Source: Boletus sp. NGJ
Taxonomy: Eukaryota; Basidiomycota; Agaricomycetes; Boletales; Boletaceae
Assembly: GCA_019096195.1 (NCBI GenBank)
Contig: JAGTXK010000275.1
Coordinates: 124,001-188,000 of the forward strand
Direction: 5' to 3'
Length of the DNA stretch: 64,000 nucleotides
Positions 50,195 through 60,280 of the stretch are shown piece by piece (the first letter of the stretch is position 1; each line of letters starts with the position of its first letter). Under the pieces are notes generated by a model that did not search any database, was not told where the DNA came from, and worked only from the letters and a program-made list of their open reading frames with translations. Both the position numbers and the translations under genes were made by a program.

Positions 50195-51260
50195 TCACGC
50201 CGGGGGGTCCTTGGGCGCTACCACGTCTTGCCATTCCTCGAATGCTTCTGTATTCGGCTGATCTTCGAATCTTCCATACCGGAGGCTGAGACGCCGGCGT
50301 TGCAGGCAAACGACCTTAACGATGCTGAACACCACGCAACACCCGACTCCTATCCCAATGACATATGCTGCCAGCATGCCGTGTTCCGTGGAAGGGTCGA
50401 GAAAGGAATAAGCTAACACCATCCATCGTCATGCTCAGTCGTTGCTTTGAATCGGGGGTCAACGTACTGTAAAAGCCTTGGGTTGCATAAGTGATGTACG
50501 CGATACCAAGGTAGGCCCCAAGGATGATAAGGAGTATGATGAGGTGACTCCATGGGCTAGGTTCGCTGTGCGTGAAGAGGATCTCAAAGAGCGCAAATCC
50601 GGTATTCATCGCATGTTGGGAGATGTTGGACCAACCTGAGGCCCGGCTCAAGTCAGCAATGACACGGCCAGAATGTCACCAATAGAACGCACTGTAATAG
50701 GCTGTCTCAAACGTTGCCGGCGAGGAGAGGAGAGACCAAAACACGGCCGTGACGATTATGGCTAACCGTTCATTTCGTGTGAGTAAGAAACCATAGTGAC
50801 AAGGAACAGACAAACTCACGGAATACGACGACAGTGGAATACAGCAGGGCGTGTAGCAGCTGAAGGGACCGAGGCCAGGTTTGCAAGGGATAACTTTTCC
50901 GCCCGTGAAGCACGAAAGCGATCGTCTGGACACTCGCGGCCCAGAAGTAGGCGACTAATCCGATGTAGGACAAGTCTGTAAAGTAGGTTAGGTACCTGCA
51001 TGAGAGAAATGGTAAGCTGGTTGCCATGCATCAACACCAGCGGTCCGGACTGACGAATTCGCATCATGGAGTACGAGGGATTCAAAGGCGAGAACGGTAA
51101 TGGCTGTGATCAGTGCATATACTGCAAAGAGCAAACGGAGAGCGCCGAGGATCATCGGTGAAAAAACTGGCGAGGTGACATAGTGAAAAGTCGGGTCGAA
51201 CGGCGATGAGACACCAAAGCCCTCAAAGGAGAGCCAAGCCGTCGACCGCATACGTTTCAT
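50195..51260 (-). CDS. FAR-17a/AIG1-like multi-pass membrane protein
   Basis: Five exons (51260-51055, 50995-50820, 50761-50693, 50635-50468, 50412-50195) give 278 residues with about six membrane helices. YLTYFTDLSYIGLVAYF, NISQHAMNTGFALFEILF (His in a helix after a loop) and GFYTYSFLDP follow the order of conserved blocks in AIG1/androgen-dependent TFPI-regulating proteins. Human AIG1 and ADTRP hydrolyse fatty-acid esters of hydroxy fatty acids using Thr and His in the membrane; here His is visible, while the Thr is less clear (Asn-Thr-Gly follows). Location is probably ER or plasma membrane. C-terminal tail is charged and cytosolic. Confidence 0.75.
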
Positions 51261-51683
51261 GAATGGTTAGTCTGGAAAAAAAAATGAGGCAAACGTTGTG
51301 GTCTGAACGAGCTCGGGGCTCTGACGTGATTGTTTTGGGCCACTTTCGCTTGCCGGCTATCCGGATCGGCGCCGGTCATGAGCCGAATCAATTCTAAATT
51401 ATTCCGATAATAATGAATCGGAACCGGCAAACAATCGAACTTTTATGCGGACCTTTCAAAACGGTGCAAGCGCTCCAATGAATCAGGCAGCAAACGAACT
51501 CGCAAGACCACCCAGGGATGGAAGAGGATTAAGTCGACGGATTATTTTGCGGAGTCGGCGATCCGGCTTCCGGCTGTGACAGGAGCAGACAAGCGCCCCA
51601 GGCAGAGTAACATTGGTAGTACAGCGGTGGAATATACAAAAAGGCTACACATGATTTCGAGCAGAGGCCATGATTATCGACAA
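51261..51683. other. Intergenic region
   Basis: These 420 bp separate two minus-strand genes and hold the AIG1-like promoter and the 3' flank of the aminopeptidase. No element is recognised. Confidence 0.5.
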
Positions 51684-54392
51684 TTACTGACGCAGTTCAG
51701 CGTTCAAGCCCAGATCCTGCAAAAAAGTCCGATGATCATACGACACCACCGAGCATCGACGAATACGACCGACATACCTGCTCGATGAGCTTGCGAGCAA
51801 TGGGGTGGAACAACGTTCGAGCACTGTAATATGCAGCGAGTGTCGCCTCGCGATCAACCTTGTTCACAGCCCTGAACAGCGGCCTGCAGAATTTCATCCG
51901 TCCTTGGATGATCCCAGTGTCTTTGCCGATGACCCAGTCAAGAACTTGTTGCGCGAATTGCTTGGCTATAGGGGAAGTGGGGTCTTTTAACATGACAAGG
52001 TAAAACGGCATGCGAATCTCGGAGTTAGTTGTCTGGGAGAACCCGTAGAGCGAGTCAAGGAATAGAAGGTGATCCAACGGGAGAGGTGGATAAGTCTCCA
52101 GGCGTTCCAGAAACACGGCTGCATGCACCATAGTCAGTTATATCAGAAACAGCGAGCTATCGCAAAAAGCAAGTTACTTCGTTGCTTGCTGTCGAGTGCA
52201 TCAATGTCAGAACGCTTAAAGTCCAACTCGCTCGGGTCATTGATATTGCGAGAGGCGTCCCAGCGATCCGCCAGGTCATTCGCAGCAGTGACAAGCGTCA
52301 AGTCGTACTCCAGCTTGGTCGGTAACGTGACCCCTTCGCCGTAAAACCATGCCTGCGTGATGTATGTATTTGTGCACCTCTTGAATAACACTCGAAACAC
52401 TTACGTCCCAATCGATGCTATCAAGGGCTTTGATCTTGTCCTCTCGATCACCGAAGAAGGAGTACAGATGATCCCTCCACTGTGTAGTTGTGATACTGTG
52501 GCCCATATAGGTCTTCACATACTCCCTGATATACGGAAGGAAGACATCGATACCTCCCAAAGTTCGTTCTGCGACAATTTCTTCAGTGCCCACACTAAAT
52601 GGATATATTCGTTCGACGCACCAAGGAGGAGGATGAAGTTTGCGCCCTTGTCGTAGGGAACGCGACTATAAGCAGCGTCTGGGTCTTCACCGACGTCGAA
52701 TCCAATGATGAGCCTTTGGTATTTTGGAGTGGGTCGGAACAGTTCCAATGCATCCACGAGATTTTTGTAACCAATGACATATGATAGACCACGGTGTCCG
52801 GGGGAGTGTATGAGTTCTTGTAAGAGTCGTTCAATGTAGGTCGTCCAGCCTTCATTCAGCCAAAAGTGTGAGGCATGGGCGTGACTGAAGGTGGGTCAAT
52901 TACTTGTATAGCTATGGCAAATGCAAGCACTCACGTCACCCCATTGCCGAACCAGGAGTGGGTGAGTTCGTGGATGACCACGTCCGTCAATGACCTGTCA
53001 CCGGTGATGAGTGCTAAAGGGGGATCTAAGCAAAGAATTTTATCGACAATGATGATTAACTGACTAGGAGTCATGAAGGATATGCAAGGATTTTCCTAAG
53101 ATGCATACATGAGATATTGCAGTGCGCACACCTAGCGGATGAATGTCCTACCATGCCACCATAAGGGAAGGAATGCGGAAGTACGAGTAAATCGTAAACT
53201 CCAAATTTGTACGGACCCGCGAGGCCCTCGGCAGCAGCAAGGTATCTGAAGTTAATACGGTGAGTGTTGTGCTGCCAAATACCCTCCAGAATTGAAGAGA
53301 TTACCTGGGAGTGTCGTCACAAAACTCATTGTAAGCGTCCTGCAACAACTCTGGCTCTGTCCAGACTCCGCTCTGCCACGTCCTGCCCTCTGGCACTACA
53401 AAAGGACGGTAACGTAAGTTGCCCGCAGCGATTGCTAGAAGATAGGAGGGAATAGGTTCGGTCTAGGGATTACAACATCAGCGCATATGCGATAGATATA
53501 CACGAGTCGGAGAGCACGCAGACCTGCTTGTATTCATATGTGACGGCGTCTTTTCCAATTACCTTGCCTCCGTGTGGTGGGCCATCCGAGGGTGGCGATA
53601 CGCGCTGGGCAGAAAGAAGAACTGGGAGGACAGAAATTACTTTGGCATCGTAAGTCTACTACGAAGGTGAACTCGGGCATGGCTGCATTCAAAGACCACA
53701 CTCGCCAGCTTCACGGACGGTGTATCTTGGAACGCGATGGTGAGCGGCGATCAGAACGGAGAGTCCGAAGCAAGTTACCTTGCAGGGGAGCCAAACTGCG
53801 CGCATAAATCGGTTGGCATTGACTGAATAAATACGAGAACTCCTTCCCTTCCGTCAGCCTGTAGATTGAGCCACGAGAAACACAACCGTGAGCGGCTGCC
53901 CGATGAGATCGATGGTCGACATACTCTTTTTCGAGCCACATCAAAGCGGGACATTTTTCCGTCGTCTCGTACGTGATCTTTACCGACACCGTTTCCTTTG
54001 CATGAGTGAGCGGCAGGGGGACATGGAGAGCAGATCCCATGACTGGATGCTCGGGATCCAGTCGCGTCTGAGTTGATCATGTCAGGATCGCTCGACGTGA
54101 CAAGATGAAAACGAACCTCGACAATCTTTCCTTCCACTTCCACCGATCCAATGTCCAGTGCATGCGTGTCGAAGCTGTCAACAAAGCCAGTCAAGCCAGT
54201 CGTCAAAGTAGCTGCAGGATCGGCATACATCACCTCAGAGACATCCTCTCTTGCGACTAGCTGGTGCGTTGCCGACCCGTAGATGTATCTCTTCTCAAAA
54301 TCGATCGTCCAATCCAGGGCCACGTTCGTCGTAGCGATCTTCGTGTAGTTGGATTGCGATGTAGGATCTTGGATGGGAACCTCAGCAGCCAT
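51684..54392 (-). CDS. Leukotriene A4 hydrolase-type M1 zinc aminopeptidase
   Basis: About a dozen short-intron exons cover the whole LTA4H family plan. The N-terminal beta domain has LDPEHPVMGSALHVPLPL and FSYLFSQCQPIYARS. The substrate motif is GGMENP, split by an intron (M before 53150, ENPC after). The zinc site is HELTHSWFGN (near 52960), with the third ligand Glu in WLNEGWTTYIERLL. The C-terminal helical domain ends GRMKFCRPLFRAV...FHPIARKLIEQ and, after a last intron, DLGLNAELRQ. Yeast Lap2 is the nearest known relative; it has aminopeptidase and epoxide hydrolase activity in the cytosol. Start ATG at 54392. Internal exon edges were not all fixed. Confidence 0.88.
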
Positions 54393-54602
54393 CGCGATTG
54401 AGATACGAGGTCAACGAATCTTCCAAGCAGCAGGACTCTCTCGTTGCCATTCTGATTTCCCCGATCAAACCTAGAATACAAGTTCAAGTTAAAGTTTGGT
54501 TTGGTTGGTAGTAACCCCCATTTAAACACCTTCACGTGATCACCCTCGCGTCGCGCACCCTTGCTCGACACCCCAGCACGCTCTTTCCTTCGTGGACACG
54601 AC
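54393..54602. promoter_or_regulatory. Divergent promoter LTA4H / MAD2
   Basis: Only 210 bp separate the two start codons, which point away from each other. Both genes must draw their core promoters from this piece. No TATA box stands out. Confidence 0.6.
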
Positions 54603-55429
54603 ATGGCGACATCGCAAGCACCGACCCGCCAGGCCATCACCCTCAAAGGCTCTACGAACCTCGTCACAGAATTCTTCAAATATGCAGCCAACACGTACGT
54701 GCATGCCCGCCACTGAGATGGACGTACACATCGTATCATTCAATAGGATTTTGTTCCAGAGGGGCGTATATCCTTCGGACGACTTTCACATGGTCAAGAA
54801 ATACGGTCAAACCGTTCTCGTCACACAGGATCTCGCACTGGAAAACTACCTCGATCGGTGGGTCTGATGGTCCTCAGCGACGTATCGCAACTGACTCTAC
54901 CCCAAGTATCTTGAATCAGGTCAATAGTGCGTCAGACATACAGACACTTTGGCGGCGGCTCACGTGCATGCAGAATGGCTGCTGACCGGGTCCGTCACGC
55001 AGCTGGTCCTCGCGATCATCTCAAAGGACACCCGGTTACCTCTCGAGAGGTGGGTGTTCGACATCAATCTCGTTGAGCCTCCTGCGGACTCCGCAGAACC
55101 GTACGTCTATCCTCCACATATGGGCGCATTTTGTGACGCGATCATGCCTCAGGCCACCCCCTAAACCTGAATCAGAGATACAGGCCGAGATTCGTTACAT
55201 CCTAAAACAAATAGTCTCCACGGTGACTTTTCTCCCGATCATCGACGATCCTACTGTCTTCAACATATTGGCCTATACTCATGACTCTGCTGATGTGCCC
55301 GCCGACGAGTGGGTAGACACGGATCCACTTGCGATCGAGGCAAGCAAGAGTCAACAGGTCAAGTTGCGCAGCTTCAGTACGGACGTGCACCGGATAGAAG
55401 CTATGGTCGCCTATCGGTATGAAGGGTAG
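54603..55429 (+). CDS. MAD2: Spindle assembly checkpoint protein MAD2 (HORMA domain)
   Basis: Five exons (54603-54694, 54747-54857, 54907-54926, 54974-55100, 55153-55429) give 208 residues, the usual MAD2 size. Family blocks are in order: ITLKGSTNLVTEFFKYA, ILFQRGVYPSDDF, VKKYGQTVLVTQD, WLLTGSVTQLVLAI with SKDT, LERWVFDI and a C-terminal safety-belt with FLPIIDDPTVFNILAYT. MAD2 binds MAD1 and CDC20 at unattached kinetochores and blocks the anaphase-promoting complex. Exon 3 is only 20 nt and its donor GTGCGT is needed for frame. Confidence 0.93.
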
Positions 55430-55603
55430 GGTGTCGTGCACGGTGTTTGACACTTGGTATCGCGCTTCATTAATCCTACGGTTGTAAAACCAGTTAAAAG
55501 TATCTGATGATGATACGATGTTGAAGCGTGCCACTACGTATAGTGTTTGAAACAGTTACATGAAGGTGCAGGTCTGGGAACAGGTGCTCGGAAAGTCATC
55601 AGA

Positions 55604-57114
55604 TCAAGCTCGTGAAAGACTTGTCACAAAATCTGCAACTTCCGTCCAATACCCCTGTTGGACGCAGGTATCATCTATAACAAACTAAGCTAGAGAACAC
55701 CAGGAAATATTCAAAGAGACGTACTGTGGGATCCTCCCGGAAATTCAACAAACTTGGACTTGCCACTTCCAACTTCCGTTACATTTTCCTTGGGCTCATG
55801 ATTTGTTCGAACCTTAGTGCCTTGTCGTCGAGTGATGATCTCCCACAGTTCTTGCATATGCTCGCGCGGAACAACCTCGTCCTGAACACCGCTCAACATC
55901 AAAATTGGGGTATTCTTGGGGATGAACGGTATTTTTGACGCTGAGTCCCACTTTTGGTGACACAAAAACGTCAGCGGCGAAAGAAGAGGAAGGGCATGCG
56001 GAACCAGTCGTGGAAGGTTTGTGAACGTATTCTCAAGAATGAGGGCAGCGATCTGTTGAAGAAAAGGAACGTGTTAATGCCAGATGCATTTAGGATAGAT
56101 GGGAAAACAGACCCTGGACGGATTCCGGCTGGCAAGGTGGATGGCTACCGCACCTCCGATCGATTGTCCGTATAGAATCTAGCAGAAATTTCGTAAACCC
56201 CACCAAGGCGCCGGAAACTGATGGTGAACCCACCACACTGGTTTTCTGGAGAAAAGGATGAGATGTAACAAAGTCGAGGGCAGTTTGCGCGTCTATACAT
56301 AAACCTGGTGAAAGTTGATCACTTCAGGTTATCCTGTACCTGCGGGTGTCTTACCGGCCTCTGAGGGTGAGCCCTCGGAATGGCCGTAACTATGAAGAAA
56401 AAGAGTGAAAATGGAACCACCCTGCACAGTCGTGGATACGCACCCTCGGTAAGATAACATGAGCACATTGCAGCGCATCTTGACGAAAAATATTCTAGCC
56501 AAGGGTATGCGGTGGCCATGATTACCCCCATTGCCGTGAAACATTATGACGGTAGGTCGCGTTGCCGCAAACTAACCCGGATCTGGCGATGAGCGTGATG
56601 AGCGCGAAGGTAAGATTGAAAAGGCGTACGTCTTCATTGGATTGGTCTTCGCTCCAATCCACCTGCAAGGCATGGGTGTGAGATATCTCCTTCCGCTGCA
56701 TAAGCAAGTAGGAGCGCAATGTGACTCCGTCCTCGGTGTGCAAAGGGAGGTCCTCGTAAACTAATCCATACTTGGTCGGAACCTCGACATCTGCGCAAAT
56801 TTGAGGGCTTTACGACCTGGAAGATAGTTTGGTAAAGGAGGCGACGGACCTGTGCGAGAGCCGGGAGGGAAAGCGGAAGGATATATGAGGTAGTTTTGAC
56901 CGTAGTAAAGCAGACCACATCCTATTTTGAGCAGATCGTTTCAGGCGGTTAAGCATGATTTGCGCGCTATACGCACCTATGGTGGTCACACCGGCTGCGG
57001 TCGCGATGGCGCCCTACAAGTGGTATCTAGAATGAATGTCACTGTGTTAATGTAGGAGATGATTGATTGACAGACCTTTGCGAAGCTCTCCAGCGATGGG
57101 ATGTATTTTGACAT
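55604..57114 (-). CDS. bem46: BEM46-family alpha/beta hydrolase (ABHD13-like)
   Basis: The start is ATG 57114 (MSKYIPSLESFAK), then a short intron and a membrane anchor (GAIATAAGVTTIG and on to YYGQNYLIYPSAFPPGSR). Family blocks follow: EDGVTLRSYLL, FHGNGGNHGHRIPLA (oxyanion HGNxGN), LMLSYRGYG.SEGSPSE, the nucleophile elbow YGQSIGGAVA, LENTFTSLP type, QDEVVPREHMQELWE with the acid Asp, and PGGSH with the His. BEM46 proteins are ER/plasma-membrane hydrolases linked to cell polarity in fungi. The last exon ends with TGA at 55604 after DFVTSLSRA. About eight introns of normal size. Confidence 0.85.
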
Positions 57115-57365
57115 GTCTGGACTTGCTGACGCCACGACGTTACTTGGCGCAGCGGATAGCACCTGTTTGCGCATGTTTACCCAAGATCACTTTTGTTATT
57201 CCAATCCACTCACCTGGTGTTCATACAGCGAAAACCTTGCAAGATATATTGTCGACATCTCTGGCCTGAAATGGAATCGCCGGGCCCGGACACAGTGTAT
57301 AATTTAAACTGCCTGCAAGTTCGGCTGTCCCAGGTGATCATTCAATCAAAAAGGGTGACAGCTGA

Positions 57366-57899
57366 TATCAGTTGCAGTTGACAGCGTCACGAAAGCGCGA
57401 CCTGGGAGGTGTCCTTCGATACATACCCACTGCTTGTGGGTCGGTGAGTGCATTCGTGATGGTCAATCTATCCCTTCTTGGCCCAGCTGCCACGAGAAAT
57501 TCAACCGTCCCGGCAAAGACGCTTACGAGCGGCGCGCCATATCCCATGGCTGCTACTTGCACAAATTTCTGTTACCCTTAACAAAGAAAAGCTTCGATAG
57601 GTTGGCTCGATCATAATGTTATCAAGCGAGAGATGACGTGAGTTTGTACTTATCAAGGATCTCTGATACGGAGAGTAAGTTCTACGAGTCACCTACTTGC
57701 GTTGAGGAGGGTTGAGAGGACACATCTTAGATTTCACAGTACCCATCACCCCATCAAGGATGTCGTTTATCTTGACCAAACAAGGTTGCATGGCCTCACC
57801 GATTATATTCCAACCAGTATGTCGTGCTGGCTCCACACCGTGTGTTCCAAACCCACCGTCTAGCCAAGGTATGTAACGGCCTGTCAAAAAACCATCCAT
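57366..57899 (-). CDS. Unrecognised small gene
   Basis: The first frame starts at ATG 57899 (MDGFLTGRYIPWLDGG) and is open for 68 codons to AACGCAAG/TAG near 57694, where a donor (GTAGGT or GC in GCAAGT) is possible. A further frame at 57562-57366 has a well-formed hydrophobic stretch (GYGAPLVSVFAGTVEFLVAAG) followed by PRRDRLTITNAL. A short exon may lie between (57660-57630). I could not settle the phases and recognise no family. The gene is divergent from the secreted-protein gene (212 bp between starts). Confidence 0.35.
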
Positions 57900-57997
57900 A
57901 TATCGAGTTCACGTCATGACATCCGGTTCCGGAAGTTTCTCTGAAATTTCTGAAAAATAAAAAAGGGTGATGCTTGGCCTCTGACAGACACCGAAGC

Positions 57998-58004
57998 TAT
58001 ATAA
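57998..58004 (+). promoter_or_regulatory. TATA box of the secreted hydrophobic protein gene
   Basis: TATATAA 114 bp before the ATG at 58112. A strong TATA box fits a gene that is switched on highly. Confidence 0.65.
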
Positions 58005-58111
58005 TCCCATCCACTGGTTGCTATTCCTCATCGACTTCTTGTCATATTTTGTCACTTTGCCTACTCAAATACCCCACCGTCTCACCAGACACCCCGACGA
58101 TCCTTTCAAAA

Positions 58112-58996
58112 ATGCACTCGTTTGCTCCTGCTTTGATCATTGCCGCTATGGCTACCCTCAGTAGCGCTGCTCCCGTTGGCCTACCCTCAACTAGCCTTAC
58201 TGTCAGTGTGCCAGTTCCCCTTCCCACCAACCTTCCTTCGGTTCCCCTTCCCACTGGAACCACTTTACCAGTTAGTGAGGGTGAAGCCAAATCTGCCATA
58301 GGAGCTGTTCATGCCCGCCATGTCATCACCGCCATCAACTCCATTCAGTCAGACGTTTCCGACGTTCGCGTTCGTACAGCTACACCTTCTCTTGCTGTCA
58401 TCTTCGACACCATTTCGACCGAAATCCAACCTTACACTGAACAATTAAGTATGTTGGAAAGTATCCATATGATTCACTTCTGACGTGCTATGACAGCTTA
58501 CCTTGTTCCCTCCAACTCCACGATCACCGAGATCACCAGCATTATTGGTTCGATCAAGGCTCCCATTGTTGCGGCAATTCCTCAGCTTCAGGCTCTCGCT
58601 GGTCAGGAAGCCAGCATTATCTTGGCTTCTGTTGACGCTGTTGCCGGCGACGCTGGGTTGACCGTCTCTCAAGTTGCCGGTATCGTCGGCGGCCACGTTG
58701 ACGTGCGTCTTGATACAACATTACCGTGACTCAAGCCTGACATGTATTTGTAGTTGGTCCTTAGCGCCGCAGGCAATGTCCTCAACGTTACCAGCGCTGA
58801 AGGCGGCGACATTGTTGCTGATGTCAAAGGCGTCCTCACCGACCTCGGTTACATCCTTACAAGTCTTGTTGGTGCTACTGTCCCTCTTGTCGACGGTCTC
58901 TCTGCTTCCCTCACCTCAGTGGTGACACCCGTTGACTCCGTGATGTCCGACCTTGACTTGATCGACTTAGCTATTCTGCTCGACTTGAGTATCTAA
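58112..58996 (+). CDS. Secreted hydrophobic surface protein (HsbA-like)
   Basis: Three exons (58112-58448, 58497-58702, 58754-58996) give 261 residues. A signal peptide (MHSFAPALIIAAMATLSSAA) is followed by a Pro/Val/Leu-rich linker with a repeated VPLPT motif and then long helices with few charged residues and no cysteine (VITAINSIQSDVSDV; IVAAIPQLQALAG; LGYILTSLVGATVPLVDGL). The amphipathic helical layout resembles hydrophobic surface binding protein A (HsbA) and related galactomannoproteins, which attach to hydrophobic surfaces; this is inference from pattern only. It carries a TATA promoter. Confidence 0.75.
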
Positions 58997-59238
58997 ATAT
59001 GTGCACTTTACTTTTTATGTCTGTGAGAAGCTGCATGTACATAGACACATCCTCAATGTGTAGGGTCTGTTTCAACGCCTTGCCATACCTACGGAATGTC
59101 ACAGATGTTGCTTTCCAGTTGTATGTTGGGATGTGGCACTAGTATTCTGTTGTTTCAAGATCTCTTCAACCATCAAACAATGGGGAAGCTGGATGTGTTC
59201 ACAAGTAAATCATGATTATCAATCTGATTGAAACAGGT
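58997..59238. other. 3' flank and start of an AT-rich island
   Basis: Base composition drops here from the roughly even GC of the genes to clearly AT-rich and stays so to about 62490. No gene is seen in this first part. Confidence 0.5.
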
Positions 59239-60232
59239 TTAGATTGAGATAGTTCTGGTTGACCTGAGCAGATGGTGTGAAATGAGGTTCATTAGCAAAA
59301 TATTCTTGTAGCTACAATAAGGTCCCTGGTTATATGTTGTCATATAGTAAAGTTTGGAAAGATATACATATTTCATGATTGCAACTCTGGTGCATATGCC
59401 ACAGGGACCCATAATATCAACTACTAGTATGGCCAAGCAACAGAAGCTTGCAGCTTTCATGATATACATACATACAGTAAGTACATAGACACATGCCAGT
59501 GGGATGGATCTTGTGCATTATAGGGTTACTGTATGTCTTTACCATCAACAACTGCACTCTTGACATTGGTTTACCTAACCTGCATCTCTGGATTGCACAT
59601 TATTTTGTTATTCAATATCCAATCCAAGCCCTCCAACTGCCTTATGTTATTGGAAGAAGGAACTGCAAAATCTACAAGTCATGACATCTAGCCTATGCTG
59701 TAGAATTAGGTTAGTATATGAAAAATCATGTCATTTCACAACCTACAAAAAGAATGCTGCAAGATTATATCCATAACAAGCTTCTCTTTTTCTTTATCAC
59801 TACTGGCAGCAGAATATTTGACAAAGAGCTCATGCTGTTTCTTGGATACTTGAGTAGATATTCCAGATGCCTTATATCTTTGTACTGCTAGTTCAAAGGG
59901 GTCATCAGATTTGTTTTGGGCAAGAATGAAGGAACATTGAAGAAGCAATATCATGTCTATTAAAAAAGATATAAAAACTGTCAAAACTTGAAATTAATTG
60001 ACTTAACAATGCCATTATGAAGGATCTTTTTCCATCTATCGGCTTTCTTTATAGGCTAAAATACACAAAGATGAATATATCCCTATTATAACTGTACATA
60101 CTAGTACACATACCATGGATATTGCCTTGGTTGTTTGAACAGAAACCTAAAAAACTGGTTTTTAGCAGGCATCTGGTATACATAATTAGAATATAAAAGT
60201 TTTACTGGGTGGGACTGAGACTCTGTGACAAT
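59239..60232 (-). CDS. Candidate ordinary exons downstream of the microexon array
   Basis: On the minus strand several open pieces flanked by splice signals follow the array: 60232 to about 60116 (begins IVTESQSHPVKLLYSNY), 60055-60008 (PIKKADRWKKILHNGI), 59956-59747 (contains DDPFELAVQRYKASG and KEKEKLVMDII), 59662-59580 (NNIRQLEGLDWILNN) and a frame to 59239. They look like real protein in an AT-rich setting, and the 59956-59747 to 59662-59580 join is in phase. The join between 60008 and 59956 is not in phase by any simple donor, so the chain may be two genes, decayed, or misread. No family recognised. Confidence 0.35.
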
Positions 60233-60280
60233 CTGAAAAACATTAGTTATAACATATAGACTTTGAAGATACAAACTGAC

